Positions 32,984 through 40,709 of a stretch of DNA of 64,000 nucleotides are shown in pieces. A program made the position numbers and the translations under genes. The notes below the pieces were generated by a model. The model was not told where the DNA came from. It did no database searches and worked only from the letters and a program-made list of their open reading frames with translations. Location: the NCBI GenBank assembly GCA_028874175.1, contig JAPPLN010000001.1:88296-152295 (forward strand), given 5' to 3'. Each line of letters begins with the position of its first letter. Within the stretch, counting starts at the first letter, position 1. This DNA is from Chloroflexota bacterium (GTDB lineage: Bacteria > Chloroflexota > UBA11872).

Positions 32984-33805
32984 CTACGGCTTGTACGCGA
33001 TGACCTCGCCAAAGGCGATCGCGCCGACCGAGCCGGGATTGTCCCGCCACTCGTCGATCCGGGCCTGCCAGTCATCGAGTTGCTCCTGGGACGCCAACCC
33101 GAATTGCACGATGGCCGCCGTGACCTTGGGGGAGTAGAACCAGTCGTTGATGAAGCCGTGGAAGAAGGCCACGTCCTCAGTCGATCCGAAGAAGTCGAAG
33201 GAGCCGGACGCCCGAATGTCGGTGAATCCGGCCGCCATGAGATTGGCCTTGAGCTCAAGCCCCATTTCCGGATGGCCGCCGTTGCCGGCCAGGAGCCTGG
33301 CGAACGTTTCCCAGGCTTCGGCCGTGTCCTCGTCGCCGGGATGCAGGAACGAGGAGGAGATGATCGACTCGCGACTGGCGATGAGGCCGCCAGGCTTGAG
33401 GACGCGCTTTACCTCGGCCAGGGTGGCCTGGGTGTCGGGTACGTGCATCAGCACGGCGTGGCAGTGGGCGACGTCGAATGAGTGGTCATCGAACGGCAGG
33501 TCGGTGACGTCGCCGACGTGGAAGGTCGCGTTGGCGTGGCCACCAGCCTCGGCGGCGGCATTGGCCATTGCAATCTGCGAGGCTTCCATGTCGATGCCGT
33601 GCACTTCACCAGGATCGACGACCTGCGCCAGGCCGACCGAGATGGTTCCGGGCCCACAGCCAAAGTCGAGCACGCGCTGGCCGGGCTTGAGGTGAGGCAC
33701 CAGATGTGCGGCATGCGTGTGCACGCTGCGACGAGCGAGCATCTGCTGAAAGTCGTCGCTGTAGCCCATGGTGTAGGTGGGTTCTTGTGATGCCTGGTCC
33801 GACAT
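32984..33805 (-). CDS. Class I SAM-dependent methyltransferase
   Basis: A 273-residue methyltransferase. RVLDFGCGPGTISVGLA is motif I (about residues 44-60), followed by EVHGIDMEASQIAMA (motif post-I, Asp-like ligand), DLPFDDHSFDVAHCHAVLMH (motif II) and EVKRVLKPGGLIASRE (motif III). This pattern resembles the UbiE/Coq5-type small-molecule methyltransferases, but no particular substrate is indicated. The ATG at 33805 has no strong Shine-Dalgarno. It is separated by about 75 bp from the TIM-barrel gene downstream. Confidence 0.85.
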   Translation of the reverse strand: MSDQASQEPTYTMGYSDDFQQMLARRSVHTHAAHLVPHLKPGQRVLDFGCGPGTISVGLAQVVDPGEVHGIDMEASQIAMANAAAEAGGHANATFHVGDVTDLPFDDHSFDVAHCHAVLMHVPDTQATLAEVKRVLKPGGLIASRESIISSSFLHPGDEDTAEAWETFARLLAGNGGHPEMGLELKANLMAAGFTDIRASGSFDFFGSTEDVAFFHGFINDWFYSPKVTAAIVQFGLASQEQLDDWQARIDEWRDNPGSVGAIAFGEVIAYKP

Positions 33806-33935
33806 TGCCGCCCGCTTTGTTCATTCATGCCACGCGCGCTTCCATCGTAGGCCACGTCACCCACGCCCAGAGAGGCGCCAGTCCGCTCGCAACGGCCGCG
33901 CTCGTCGATCAGTCGATCGCCTGCCTGCGAGCCGC

Positions 33936-34961
33936 CTAACGAAAACGCGGCACGTCGACGAATTCGTGTCGACGGGCCGAGGCGTAGGCGGCTTCGGTGC
34001 AGGCGACGCCGGCCCAGCCGTCAAGGCCGTCGGCGCAGGGCGGACGCCCGGTCGCCACGGCGTCGGCAAAGTCCAGCAGCAGGGCCGCGTTCATATCCGA
34101 AGAGAACCCGGATTCCTGGTAGGGGATGCCGGGATCGGCGGACGTGACCCGAATGACGTGATCGGTGATGTCGAACTCTATGACGCCGCCGTCACAGACG
34201 ATTCGGCCGCTCACGTCGCCCCACTTGCGCCAGGTCGTCGGGCGGTTCCAGCTGGGATCGCAGGTGCCTATCACACCGGAGTCGAACACCTCGATCAGGG
34301 CGCCGGTGTCCTCGACCGGAATGTCGCGCGCCAGGGTGTCGGCCTCGCAGTAGATCTGCCGGACTTCGCCTCCGATGAACCAGCGCATCAGGTCGGTGGC
34401 GTGCACGATGTGGTCGCGAATGGCGCCGCCGCCTGAGCGCGCCGGATCAATAAACCAGCCGATTGGCTGGGCGCGCAGGACGTTGGTCAGGGACATGGCG
34501 CGAATCGGGCCCAGGTCGCCGCTGTCGAGACGACGCTTGGCCTCCCAGACCTGGGGTGCGTGGCGGACGGGATAGGCGGTGGCGAGGGTGACGCCATGGT
34601 CTGCGCAGCCGCGAACCATAGCCGTGGCCTGGTCAAGGGATATAGCCAGGGGTTTCTCACAAAGGACGTGCTTCCCGGCCTCGGCGGCGGCGAGCGTCAG
34701 ATCGTGATGTTCGGCGTTGGCGGCGCAAATGCTGACAGCGTCAATATCGTCCGCCTGGATTGCGTCGGCGTGATTGGCGTGCACGCGCACCGAGTCCCCG
34801 CCACTGTCGGCCAGGAGCCGCTCGGCCACGACGCGTTCGTCGGGATCCGGTTCGGAAATCGCGACCAGTTCGATCTCGGGCAGCCGCAGCATGGCCCGCA
34901 GATACGAGTACTGATGCCCGTGGTCGAAGCTGACGGCGGCCATGCGCACGGGCTTGTTCAT
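33936..34961 (-). CDS. Gfo/Idh/MocA-family oxidoreductase
   Basis: A 341-residue dehydrogenase. VRMAAVSFDHGHQYSYLRAML is a Rossmann start in which the usual GxGxxG is replaced by SFDHGH. AGKHVLCEKPLAISLDQA carries the EKP lysine, RSGGGAIRDHIVHATDLMRW holds the catalytic Asp/His-type positions, and FSSDMNAALLLDFADAVATG marks the C-terminal domain. The degenerate glycine motif suggests altered cofactor binding. It overlaps the preceding gene by four bases. The family acts on sugars and polyols. Confidence 0.85.
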   Translation of the reverse strand: MNKPVRMAAVSFDHGHQYSYLRAMLRLPEIELVAISEPDPDERVVAERLLADSGGDSVRVHANHADAIQADDIDAVSICAANAEHHDLTLAAAEAGKHVLCEKPLAISLDQATAMVRGCADHGVTLATAYPVRHAPQVWEAKRRLDSGDLGPIRAMSLTNVLRAQPIGWFIDPARSGGGAIRDHIVHATDLMRWFIGGEVRQIYCEADTLARDIPVEDTGALIEVFDSGVIGTCDPSWNRPTTWRKWGDVSGRIVCDGGVIEFDITDHVIRVTSADPGIPYQESGFSSDMNAALLLDFADAVATGRPPCADGLDGWAGVACTEAAYASARRHEFVDVPRFR

Positions 34962-35758
34962 AGCGCGATCGCTCGCTTGGACTCACAAGCCCGTAGCAGC
35001 GCGGCGTAGGCCGCGTGGGCGTCGGCCAGAGTCGGGGCAAGCGCGGGCGGCGGCCCCGTACCGTCGCCGCGACAGAGACTGGCGACAAACTGCGCGTAGG
35101 GCTCGTCTTGCGTAGCAGGCAGCCCGGTTTCCACACCGCTCTTGATTACACGGTTGATGGATCGGCGCGAGTCGAATTCGCGGACGCCACCGCGGCCAAG
35201 GGCTTCGTAGCTGAGGAGTCCCGCACCCGGCGGCGCTCCGGCTATGGCTTCGACGTAGGCGATGGAGTCGTCGCGAAAGCGTCCGACACCGTAGATCGCC
35301 GAGAAGCCGGGGCCGCGCGGTTCGAGGCGGGCCGCGATGCGCCGCAGGCCGCCGCCGAGCGCGATGAGCCCAAGCACGGCCCGCCAGGCGGCCGGGCCAA
35401 GCCCGGGCGCATCCGCGACCACGACGGACTTCGACATGGTTCGGCGACCCAGCGAGTCCAGGTCGGCCGCGAGGGCGACAACCGGTCCCGCCAGCAGGTC
35501 AGGCCACGCCGCCAACGAACGGGCATCAGGAGCACCCGCAACCGGAGCGCCGGCAACGATAAGCGCATCGGACGCCAGCAGCCGCTCGCGTAGGTCATCC
35601 GGCAGGTCATCTGGGTCGGCCAGGTCCACGGCCACGCCCTCGGCCAGGCTTGCCTTGTCGGTCAACCAGTCCACGCGATCCGTGCCAAGCACCTGCTCGT
35701 AGGCGGCACGGCGCACCTGATCCGTGGGGCCTGGAACAATCAGGGCACGGGTAATCAC
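34958..35758 (-). CDS. Short Gfo/Idh/MocA-like protein lacking the usual nucleotide-binding start
   Basis: A 266-residue protein. It begins VITRALIVPGPTDQVRRAAYEQ and holds a short Rossmann-like half (DALIVAGAPVAGAPDARSLA, LAGPVVALAADLD). It ends with the typical family C-terminus (YAQFVASLCRGDG, DAHAAYAALLRACESKRAI). There is no GxGxxG at the start and no EKP motif, so it is probably not an independent dehydrogenase. Start GTG 35758, whose TG overlaps the Nudix stop; its own end overlaps the next full-length Gfo/Idh/MocA gene (ATGA). It may be a non-catalytic partner of that enzyme (inferred). Confidence 0.6.
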   Translation of the reverse strand: MITRALIVPGPTDQVRRAAYEQVLGTDRVDWLTDKASLAEGVAVDLADPDDLPDDLRERLLASDALIVAGAPVAGAPDARSLAAWPDLLAGPVVALAADLDSLGRRTMSKSVVVADAPGLGPAAWRAVLGLIALGGGLRRIAARLEPRGPGFSAIYGVGRFRDDSIAYVEAIAGAPPGAGLLSYEALGRGGVREFDSRRSINRVIKSGVETGLPATQDEPYAQFVASLCRGDGTGPPPALAPTLADAHAAYAALLRACESKRAIAL

Positions 35759-36300
35759 TCGGGCAGCAAGCCTCGCTGCGAGGCGATCAGCACCGTACTG
35801 ATCATCCCGGCGTGGTCGTATTGATCGTCCAGGATCTGCTCGCGCAGCTCGCGAAGCGGAACGCGGACGACTTCCAGGATCTCCGACTCGTCCAGCGAAG
35901 CCTCGCCCTGGGACAGGTTGCGCCCAATGAACATGTGCATGCGGAATCCGCTGAGGGCGGGCACCGGCACGAAGGAGCCGAGGGATTCCAGGTCGCCGAT
36001 GCGCAGTCCGGTCTCTTCCTCGAACTCCCGGTGCGCGCAGGCGGCGGGCGTTTCGTCGCGATCCACGTGGCCGGCCGGGAGTTCCAGCATGACCTGGCCG
36101 GTGGGATGGCGGTACTGCCGCACGCAGATGGCCTGGTTCTCCTCGTCTAGTCCCAGGACCGTGACCGCGCCGCCTGACAGTTTCAGGTAGGTGTAGTCCA
36201 TCTCGCGGCCGTCTTCGCGGGCACGCAGGCGGTCGATCACCACGGGAAAGCGACCTCGCCAGGCCAGCTTCGACGCGATGACGTCCCACTCGAGATTCAT
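35755..36300 (-). CDS. Nudix hydrolase (ADP-ribose pyrophosphatase-like)
   Basis: A 181-residue Nudix enzyme. GHVDRDETPAACAHREFEEE, followed by TGL, fits the GX5EX7REUXEEXGU box at about residues 74-96. The preceding YRHPTGQVMLELPAG is typical of the ADP-ribose pyrophosphatase branch, which cleaves ADP-ribose and related nucleoside diphosphate sugars. Start ATG 36300 (MNLEWDVIASKL); a longer frame to 36453 is not conserved. The next gene starts within its stop codon (GTGA), giving a coupled run Nudix - short Gfo - full Gfo. Confidence 0.9.
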   Translation of the reverse strand: MNLEWDVIASKLAWRGRFPVVIDRLRAREDGREMDYTYLKLSGGAVTVLGLDEENQAICVRQYRHPTGQVMLELPAGHVDRDETPAACAHREFEEETGLRIGDLESLGSFVPVPALSGFRMHMFIGRNLSQGEASLDESEILEVVRVPLRELREQILDDQYDHAGMISTVLIASQRGLLPE

Positions 36301-36338
36301 TGGATTCTCCGAGGCGGCGGCCAGACGACCAGCAGAGG

Positions 36339-37097
36339 TTACGGCAGTGCCCAGGGCACGGGCGCGATGTGGGGCCGGATGAGGTCGGGCAGTTCCGCTA
36401 TGGAGGCGATTACCGGCACGGGAGCGTCGGCGGGCACGGAGGGGTTGACCCACACGGCGTCGATTTCGGCGTTCAGCGCCCCGTTGACATCCGCGTCCAG
36501 GCTGTCGCCGATGTGGAGGACACAGCGACGGTCGGCTTGCGCGATGGCCAGGCCGCGTTCAAAGAAGAGGCGGTCTGGCTTCTCGGCGCCAATGTCCGCG
36601 CTGACCACCTGGGCGGCGAAGAACCGTTCCAGGTCAAGCAGGGCCAGCAGGCGGCCGAGCCAGCCTTCCCAGTTGGAGGCGGCAACGACGCGCAAGCCCA
36701 TCCGGTTGAGCGCTCGCAGGGCCTCCACGGCGCCTGGCATGGGTTGGTAGGCCTCGAACGAGCTGAAGCGCTGATAAAGAGCGCGGCTGAAGTCGTGAGG
36801 GTCCGGGAGTCCCAGGGCTTCACCCAACCGGGCGTAGTGGGTGTGCCAGTAGCGGGAGGAGGCCGAGGTGGTGATGGAGTGGCCGCGAGAGCGGCTGGCC
36901 GTCACGTCCCGGCGCCAGATGTCCGTGGCCCGCTGCTCAAAGTTGTCCGGCGGGTGCCTAACGCCGAAGTCGGCGGCAATGGCCAGGACGGTGTCCAGGA
37001 AGGGCGGGTGGATGTGAACGACGGTTTCGCCAATGTCGACGAAGACGGTCTGGTACGGGCCGCCGAGGGAGCGAGGGGACTGAGTATTTCGATTCAT
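36339..37097 (-). CDS. HAD-superfamily hydrolase
   Basis: A 252-residue HAD phosphatase-like protein. Motif I is VFVDIGETVVHI (D-x-G-x-T form) at about residues 18-29, motif II RVVAASNWEGW near 132, motif III around the EKPDRLFFERG lysine near 170 and motif IV CVLHIGDSLDADVNGA near 191-206. A cap domain separates motifs I and II. It dephosphorylates a small phosphorylated metabolite; the substrate is unknown. Start ATG 37097; the frame continues upstream over an inverted-repeat element and is not native there. It lies 38 bp upstream of the Nudix gene, same direction. Confidence 0.85.
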   Translation of the reverse strand: MNRNTQSPRSLGGPYQTVFVDIGETVVHIHPPFLDTVLAIAADFGVRHPPDNFEQRATDIWRRDVTASRSRGHSITTSASSRYWHTHYARLGEALGLPDPHDFSRALYQRFSSFEAYQPMPGAVEALRALNRMGLRVVAASNWEGWLGRLLALLDLERFFAAQVVSADIGAEKPDRLFFERGLAIAQADRRCVLHIGDSLDADVNGALNAEIDAVWVNPSVPADAPVPVIASIAELPDLIRPHIAPVPWALP

Positions 37098-37139
37098 AAG
37101 ACGATTATCGGGGTTGCGGGTGCATGGGTGGAACGAAGG

Positions 37140-37191
37140 GCCTCGCGCGCAATAAGAGTTTTTTCCAAAAAACTCTTGAGGGCGCGGGGCG
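37140..37191. repeat. A/T hairpin repeat, copy 2 (inverted relative to copy 1)
   Basis: Core AAGAGTTTTTT-CC-AAAAAACTCTT at 37154-37177, with GCGCGC on one side and GAGGGCGCGGGGC on the other. Reverse-complemented, it matches the copy near 16468 including its flanks. It lies 57 bp upstream of the HAD start codon, so here it cannot be a simple terminator for that gene. Confidence 0.65.
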
Positions 37192-37305
37192 TCGAAATCG
37201 GCGCGAAATCGGGGGTGCGGTGCGCGGCGTCTGGCGTGGGGAAAGTTCGCGCAAGAGCGGGTGGATTTCGGCTGGCGGACAAAGCCACCGGATGAACCTC
37301 GGGGC

Positions 37306-37357
37306 AGGCCCATTCGACAGGCTCAGGGCAGGCCCATTCGACAAGCTGAGGGCAGGC
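37306..37357. repeat. Tandem intergenic repeat ATTCGAC(A)GGCTCAGGGCAGGCC
   Basis: Two head-to-tail units, CATTCGACAGGCTCAGGGCA and CATTCGACAAGCTGAGGGCA. Members of the family at 1870, 2300, 4100, 4180 and 37656. Confidence 0.7.
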
Positions 37358-37447
37358 GGCGGGGCGGTCGGCCACCCGACGGCGCGACCGGTCCGGCGCC
37401 TGGCTGACGGGGTTCGGGAAATGGGGTTGCGTGCTCATGGAGTCTAT

Positions 37448-37466
37448 GGTACTCTATCTGAGTACC
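37448..37466. promoter_or_regulatory. Palindrome GGTACTC-N5-GAGTACC
   Basis: A perfect 7-bp inverted repeat in the gap between the HAD and sialidase-like genes, which both point left. It is operator-like in size, but no gene starts next to it on the plus strand and it lies about 350 bp upstream of the HAD start. Role unknown. Confidence 0.3.
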
Positions 37467-37655
37467 GATGGCAAGTGACAAGTGAATTGCCGCGGCACCG
37501 GTTCCGTACCCGACACGGGGCCGGCGTTCGCTGAGAGTCTGCTGGGCCGTGAGCGAATAGCTCGGTAGGGGCGCCGTCTCAGGTTTGCCTTGCTGCCCGG
37601 AAGACCCGTGGTATGTGCTGAGTATGGGATGGGGCACGGGCGGAAGGCGAGATTC

Positions 37656-37710
37656 CCCATTCGACAAGCTCAGGGCAGGCTCTTCGACAGGCTCAGGGCA
37701 GGCTCTCGGG
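37656..37710. repeat. Tandem intergenic repeat ATTCGACAAGCTCAGGGCAGGC
   Basis: Two units, ATTCGACAAGCTCAGGGCAG and TTCGACAGGCTCAGGGCAGG, ending 28 bp before the 3' end of the sialidase-like gene. The best-preserved copies of this family in the window. Confidence 0.7.
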
Positions 37711-37737
37711 GGACCTCGGGACGACAGGGTGCTGTGG

Positions 37738-38922
37738 CTAGTCCGCCAGGCCGCCTTGGTGGAGGTTCATGGCGAGGGAGCGGAAGTTGGGGATGCGGTG
37801 GATGGTGCAGAGGTCGGCGTCGTGCTGGTTGGCGGCGTCGCGGCTGGTGCGGGAGAGGATGACGAGGTCGGGGCCGTCGATGACGGCGCTGGGGTACATG
37901 AAGCTGCGCTGGACGCTTTGGGGCCAGCGGGCGACGCAGCCGGCGGGGAACCAGTTGAGGCAGTCGATGCCGTAGTGGAGAAAGAGCCAGCGGCGCTCGT
38001 TGCCGGGGCCGCCGGTGTAGCCGGTCTCGCGCATGCGGTGGCCCCAGCCGAGGAGGTCCTGCGAGTTGGTGACGAGGTTGCTGAGCATCCAGTACATGCG
38101 GTTGGGCCGGTCGTGGAGGATGAAGAACTTGCACTGGCCGCCGGGCCAGGATGCGAACTGGGTGAAGCTGAGCTTGTTGGCTTGCTCGTCGTAGTCGAGG
38201 ACGGCGGCGACGTTGGCGGTGGTTTTTTCGTCGATGATGGCGCGGGCGAAGACGCGGATGCGGCCGGCGACCTCGACCGTGTTGGGTTCCAGCCAGACGA
38301 ATGGGCGCGACCAGCCGAGGTGGATGTGGGGGCGGTCGTGCTGGGGGTAGAGCTCCCTCGTCAGGACGGCCGGGACTGCGGGCGGCGGGACGATGTTGGA
38401 TAGCGTCCAGGCGGCGGGGTCGAACGCTGACTTGGCGCGGTCCCAGCGGACCATGACCTTGCCCTTGTAGTCGACGCCGGACGAGTCGCGGTCCATGGCC
38501 CAATAGAGCGCGTCGGGCCGGATTAGCTGCGCCGTGGAGATGTTCCAGAGCGGCCCCTCGATAACGGTCCGCGGCTCGGTCCAGGTCTCGCCGCGGTCGT
38601 GGCTGGTGACGATCTGGAAGTCGCGGTGCGTCTGCTCCTGCACGAACATCAAGAGCCGGCCGTCGACGACGAAGGGGCTTCCTTCCTCGTAGGGCAGGGT
38701 CGGCAGGTCGACCCAGGTTGCGCCGCCGTCGGTGCTGCGGACGATGCGCAGGGAACGGCCGAGATTGGTGTCCCGGCGGCCCCACTCGGGCGCCGCAATG
38801 AGCAGGGTGCCGTCGTCCAGGCGGGCAAGGTTGGGGTCGTGGAAGAAGTAGTGGCCGGGGTCGGGGACGCGGGCGGCGATGGTGAAGTTTTGGGCGAGGG
38901 GGGTGATGTTGGGGTTGGGCAT
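37738..38922 (-). CDS. BNR/Asp-box sialidase-like glycosidase or sugar-binding propeller
   Basis: A 394-residue protein of the sialidase/neuraminidase superfamily. Asp-box motifs S-x-D-x-G-x-T-W are visible as STDGGATW near residue 62 and SHDRGETW near 107. It starts ARVPDPGHYFFHDPNLARLD (an Arg-Phe-Asp-type active-site strand) and includes LIRPDALYWAMDRDSSGVDY, YPQHDRPHIHLGWSRPFVWL and VILSRTSRDAANQHDAD. No signal peptide was seen. Hydrolysis of glycosides is possible, but many family members only bind sugars. It stands alone and ends beside the repeat at 37656. Confidence 0.75.
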   Translation of the reverse strand: MPNPNITPLAQNFTIAARVPDPGHYFFHDPNLARLDDGTLLIAAPEWGRRDTNLGRSLRIVRSTDGGATWVDLPTLPYEEGSPFVVDGRLLMFVQEQTHRDFQIVTSHDRGETWTEPRTVIEGPLWNISTAQLIRPDALYWAMDRDSSGVDYKGKVMVRWDRAKSAFDPAAWTLSNIVPPPAVPAVLTRELYPQHDRPHIHLGWSRPFVWLEPNTVEVAGRIRVFARAIIDEKTTANVAAVLDYDEQANKLSFTQFASWPGGQCKFFILHDRPNRMYWMLSNLVTNSQDLLGWGHRMRETGYTGGPGNERRWLFLHYGIDCLNWFPAGCVARWPQSVQRSFMYPSAVIDGPDLVILSRTSRDAANQHDADLCTIHRIPNFRSLAMNLHQGGLAD

Positions 38923-39069
38923 TGGGGGAGTTCAACCGATGGGTGGCAAGACTCGAGCCTCAGGCGGGTTCGGCTGGGACTCTGCGGCCTGACGACTCAT
39001 TGTGCAGGGCTGGCGTGGCGTCGGCGTTGGGCTTGCATTCCGCTGTGCCCCTCGGGCTACGCTCCTCTC

Positions 39070-39318
39070 ATGGCCACCCTGAACATTCGGAATATCCCGG
39101 ACGATCTGTATGAGCGTCTTCTGCGGTATGCCCGTGCGAGCAACCGCAGCGTGAGCGAGGTTGTGGTTAGGGCCCTGGAGCGGGAGTTGGAGCGGATGGA
39201 GTGGCAGGAGCGGCTGGCTCGGCGACCGAAGACGGATCTGGGAATCGACGCGGCGACGTTGATTGCCGAGGAACGGAGGCGGCGCGACGCAGAGCTCGGG
39301 GGAGCCGAAGGTGGGTGA
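39070..39318 (+). CDS. FitA/VapB-type ribbon-helix-helix antitoxin, no toxin beside it
   Basis: An 82-residue protein. MATLNIRNIPDDLYERLLRY opens a ribbon-helix-helix fold of the FitA type (strand TLNIRNIP, helix DDLYERLLRYARASNRSVSEV), followed by an acidic/basic tail (LERELERMEWQERLA). Such antitoxins normally precede a PIN-domain VapC toxin, but the next gene (39361, minus) is unrelated, so this is a lone copy. Start ATG 39070. The flanking spacing is short and the C-terminal tail is variable. Confidence 0.75.
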   Translation: MATLNIRNIPDDLYERLLRYARASNRSVSEVVVRALERELERMEWQERLARRPKTDLGIDAATLIAEERRRRDAELGGAEGG

Positions 39319-39360
39319 CCCGGGACTTACGCCGAGGCCACCAGGGCGACGCGAATGACG

Positions 39361-40506
39361 TCAGGCCGTGGGTTCGATGCTGGCGCGGGTTTCGGCGAGG
39401 ACGAGGTCGACGACCTGTAGCAGCGCTTCGTCGTGGGAGTCGCCTTCGAGGCGGCGGAGGCGGTAGAGGTCGACCTGGCGGTCGGCGCCGGTGCCCTCGG
39501 CGATGATGGTGAGGGCGTGGCGCAGCTCGGGTTCGCAGTCGAGGGCGCGGGCATCGTCGGCGAGGGTGTCCACGAGTTCTTCGGTGAAGTCGATGATGTC
39601 CTTGCGTCCGCCGCCGCGTTCGTCGCCGAAGAAGGCGAGGACGCCGTAGCGCTGGGCGAGCCAGCGGTTCTCGGCAATGATCTCGGTGGGCGGCTCGGGG
39701 GCTAGCTGGCCGGCCTGGTCCTGGCGGAGCAGGTAGCGGACGAGGGACGCGTAGAGGGCGACGATGCACATGGCGTCGTCGATGCGGGTGCAGATGTCGC
39801 AGATGCGCATTTCGATGGTGGGGAACTTGCCGGAGGGGCGGATGTCCCACCAGAGCTCGCTGGCGTCGCCAATGAAGTCCATGCGCTGGTAGTCGGCCAC
39901 GAGCCGGTCAAACTCGGCGCGAGAGCGCAAGGGGCCGGGAAGGCTGGTGCGGGGAAGGTTGCCCAACAGGTTGAGCCGGTAGGACTTGTAGCCGGTTTCG
40001 CGGCCTTCGACGAAGGGCGACGTGGCAGATAGCGCGTGAAGGATGGGCAGATAGCGGCGGATGGCCGTCATGACGCGAATGCGCGAGTCGGGGTCACCAA
40101 ACCCCGCATGAATGTGCATGCCGCCGATCAGAAAGCGCCGGACGCTGTCCTGGTAGGTGACGGTAAAGCGCTCGTAGCGTTCGCGCGGCGTGGGGGCCTG
40201 TTCCCGCCAGTCGGCGAACGGGTGGGTTGAGGCGGCCATGACGGCGGCGCCGTAGGTCTCGGCGGCGCGAATGACCACCCTGCGAGTTTCCAGCAGCGCG
40301 GTGCGGACTTCGGCGACGGATTCGCAGACGCGGGAATTGGATTCGATCTGGGTGCGCAGGAACTCCCTGACGAACTTGTGCGGGCCGCCGTTCGTCTCGC
40401 AGTGCTCAAAGATGCGCAGGTCGGGGTCGGCCAGAAGGTCGCGGGAGTCGGGGTCGACGAGGAAGAATTCCTCCTCGATGCCAAGCTTGATCGTCAAGTC
40501 GTTCAC
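39361..40506 (-). CDS. Carboxylate-amine ligase, YbdK-type glutamate-cysteine ligase 2
   Basis: A 381-residue member of the GCS2/YbdK family. LGIEEEFFLVDPDSRDLLAD lies at about residues 8-27, HKFVREFLRTQIESNSRVC near 45, RFLIGGMHIHAGFGDPDSR near 115 and PTIEMRICDICTRIDDAM near 230. These are the ATP/Mg-binding and substrate segments. Members form gamma-glutamyl amides with weak activity; the true substrate is often unclear. Start GTG 40506 (VNDLTIKLG); upstream codons to 40596 are not conserved. A stand-alone gene. Confidence 0.85.
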   Translation of the reverse strand: MNDLTIKLGIEEEFFLVDPDSRDLLADPDLRIFEHCETNGGPHKFVREFLRTQIESNSRVCESVAEVRTALLETRRVVIRAAETYGAAVMAASTHPFADWREQAPTPRERYERFTVTYQDSVRRFLIGGMHIHAGFGDPDSRIRVMTAIRRYLPILHALSATSPFVEGRETGYKSYRLNLLGNLPRTSLPGPLRSRAEFDRLVADYQRMDFIGDASELWWDIRPSGKFPTIEMRICDICTRIDDAMCIVALYASLVRYLLRQDQAGQLAPEPPTEIIAENRWLAQRYGVLAFFGDERGGGRKDIIDFTEELVDTLADDARALDCEPELRHALTIIAEGTGADRQVDLYRLRRLEGDSHDEALLQVVDLVLAETRASIEPTA

Positions 40507-40709
40507 GTAGCGTCTCCGACCTGCCCAGCCACCAGCACACCGGCCTATATCGTAATGTTCACGGCAACGACGAGAGTATGCACGGCGTGGCACCAACGTG
40601 GCCCGGGTGCCGGCGGCGAAGAGTAGCTCCCTCGTCGACAGGCGGCCGCAGCGATCCCGGATTGCGGAGGCGGGCGCCAGGCTGCCGGCTCGCCGGTCGC
40701 GTCGCCGGG

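Larger units (their letters stand above)
37192..37737. other. Gap with dispersed repeats and a palindrome; no gene seen
   Basis: About 550 bp between the HAD gene and the 3' end of the sialidase-like gene. Holds two clusters of the ATTCGACAAGCTCAGGGCAGGC repeat and a palindrome at 37448. No credible coding frame was found. Confidence 0.5.

Noticed and set aside
35759-36289. A leftward frame extending the short Gfo-like gene back through the Nudix gene
   Set aside because: Arg/Gly-rich shadow; the GTG at 35758 coincides with the start of sensible sequence and overlaps the Nudix stop.
37670-38935. A 421-codon minus-strand frame overlapping the sialidase-like gene
   Set aside because: Extremely R/P/H-rich; the other frame carries the Asp boxes.
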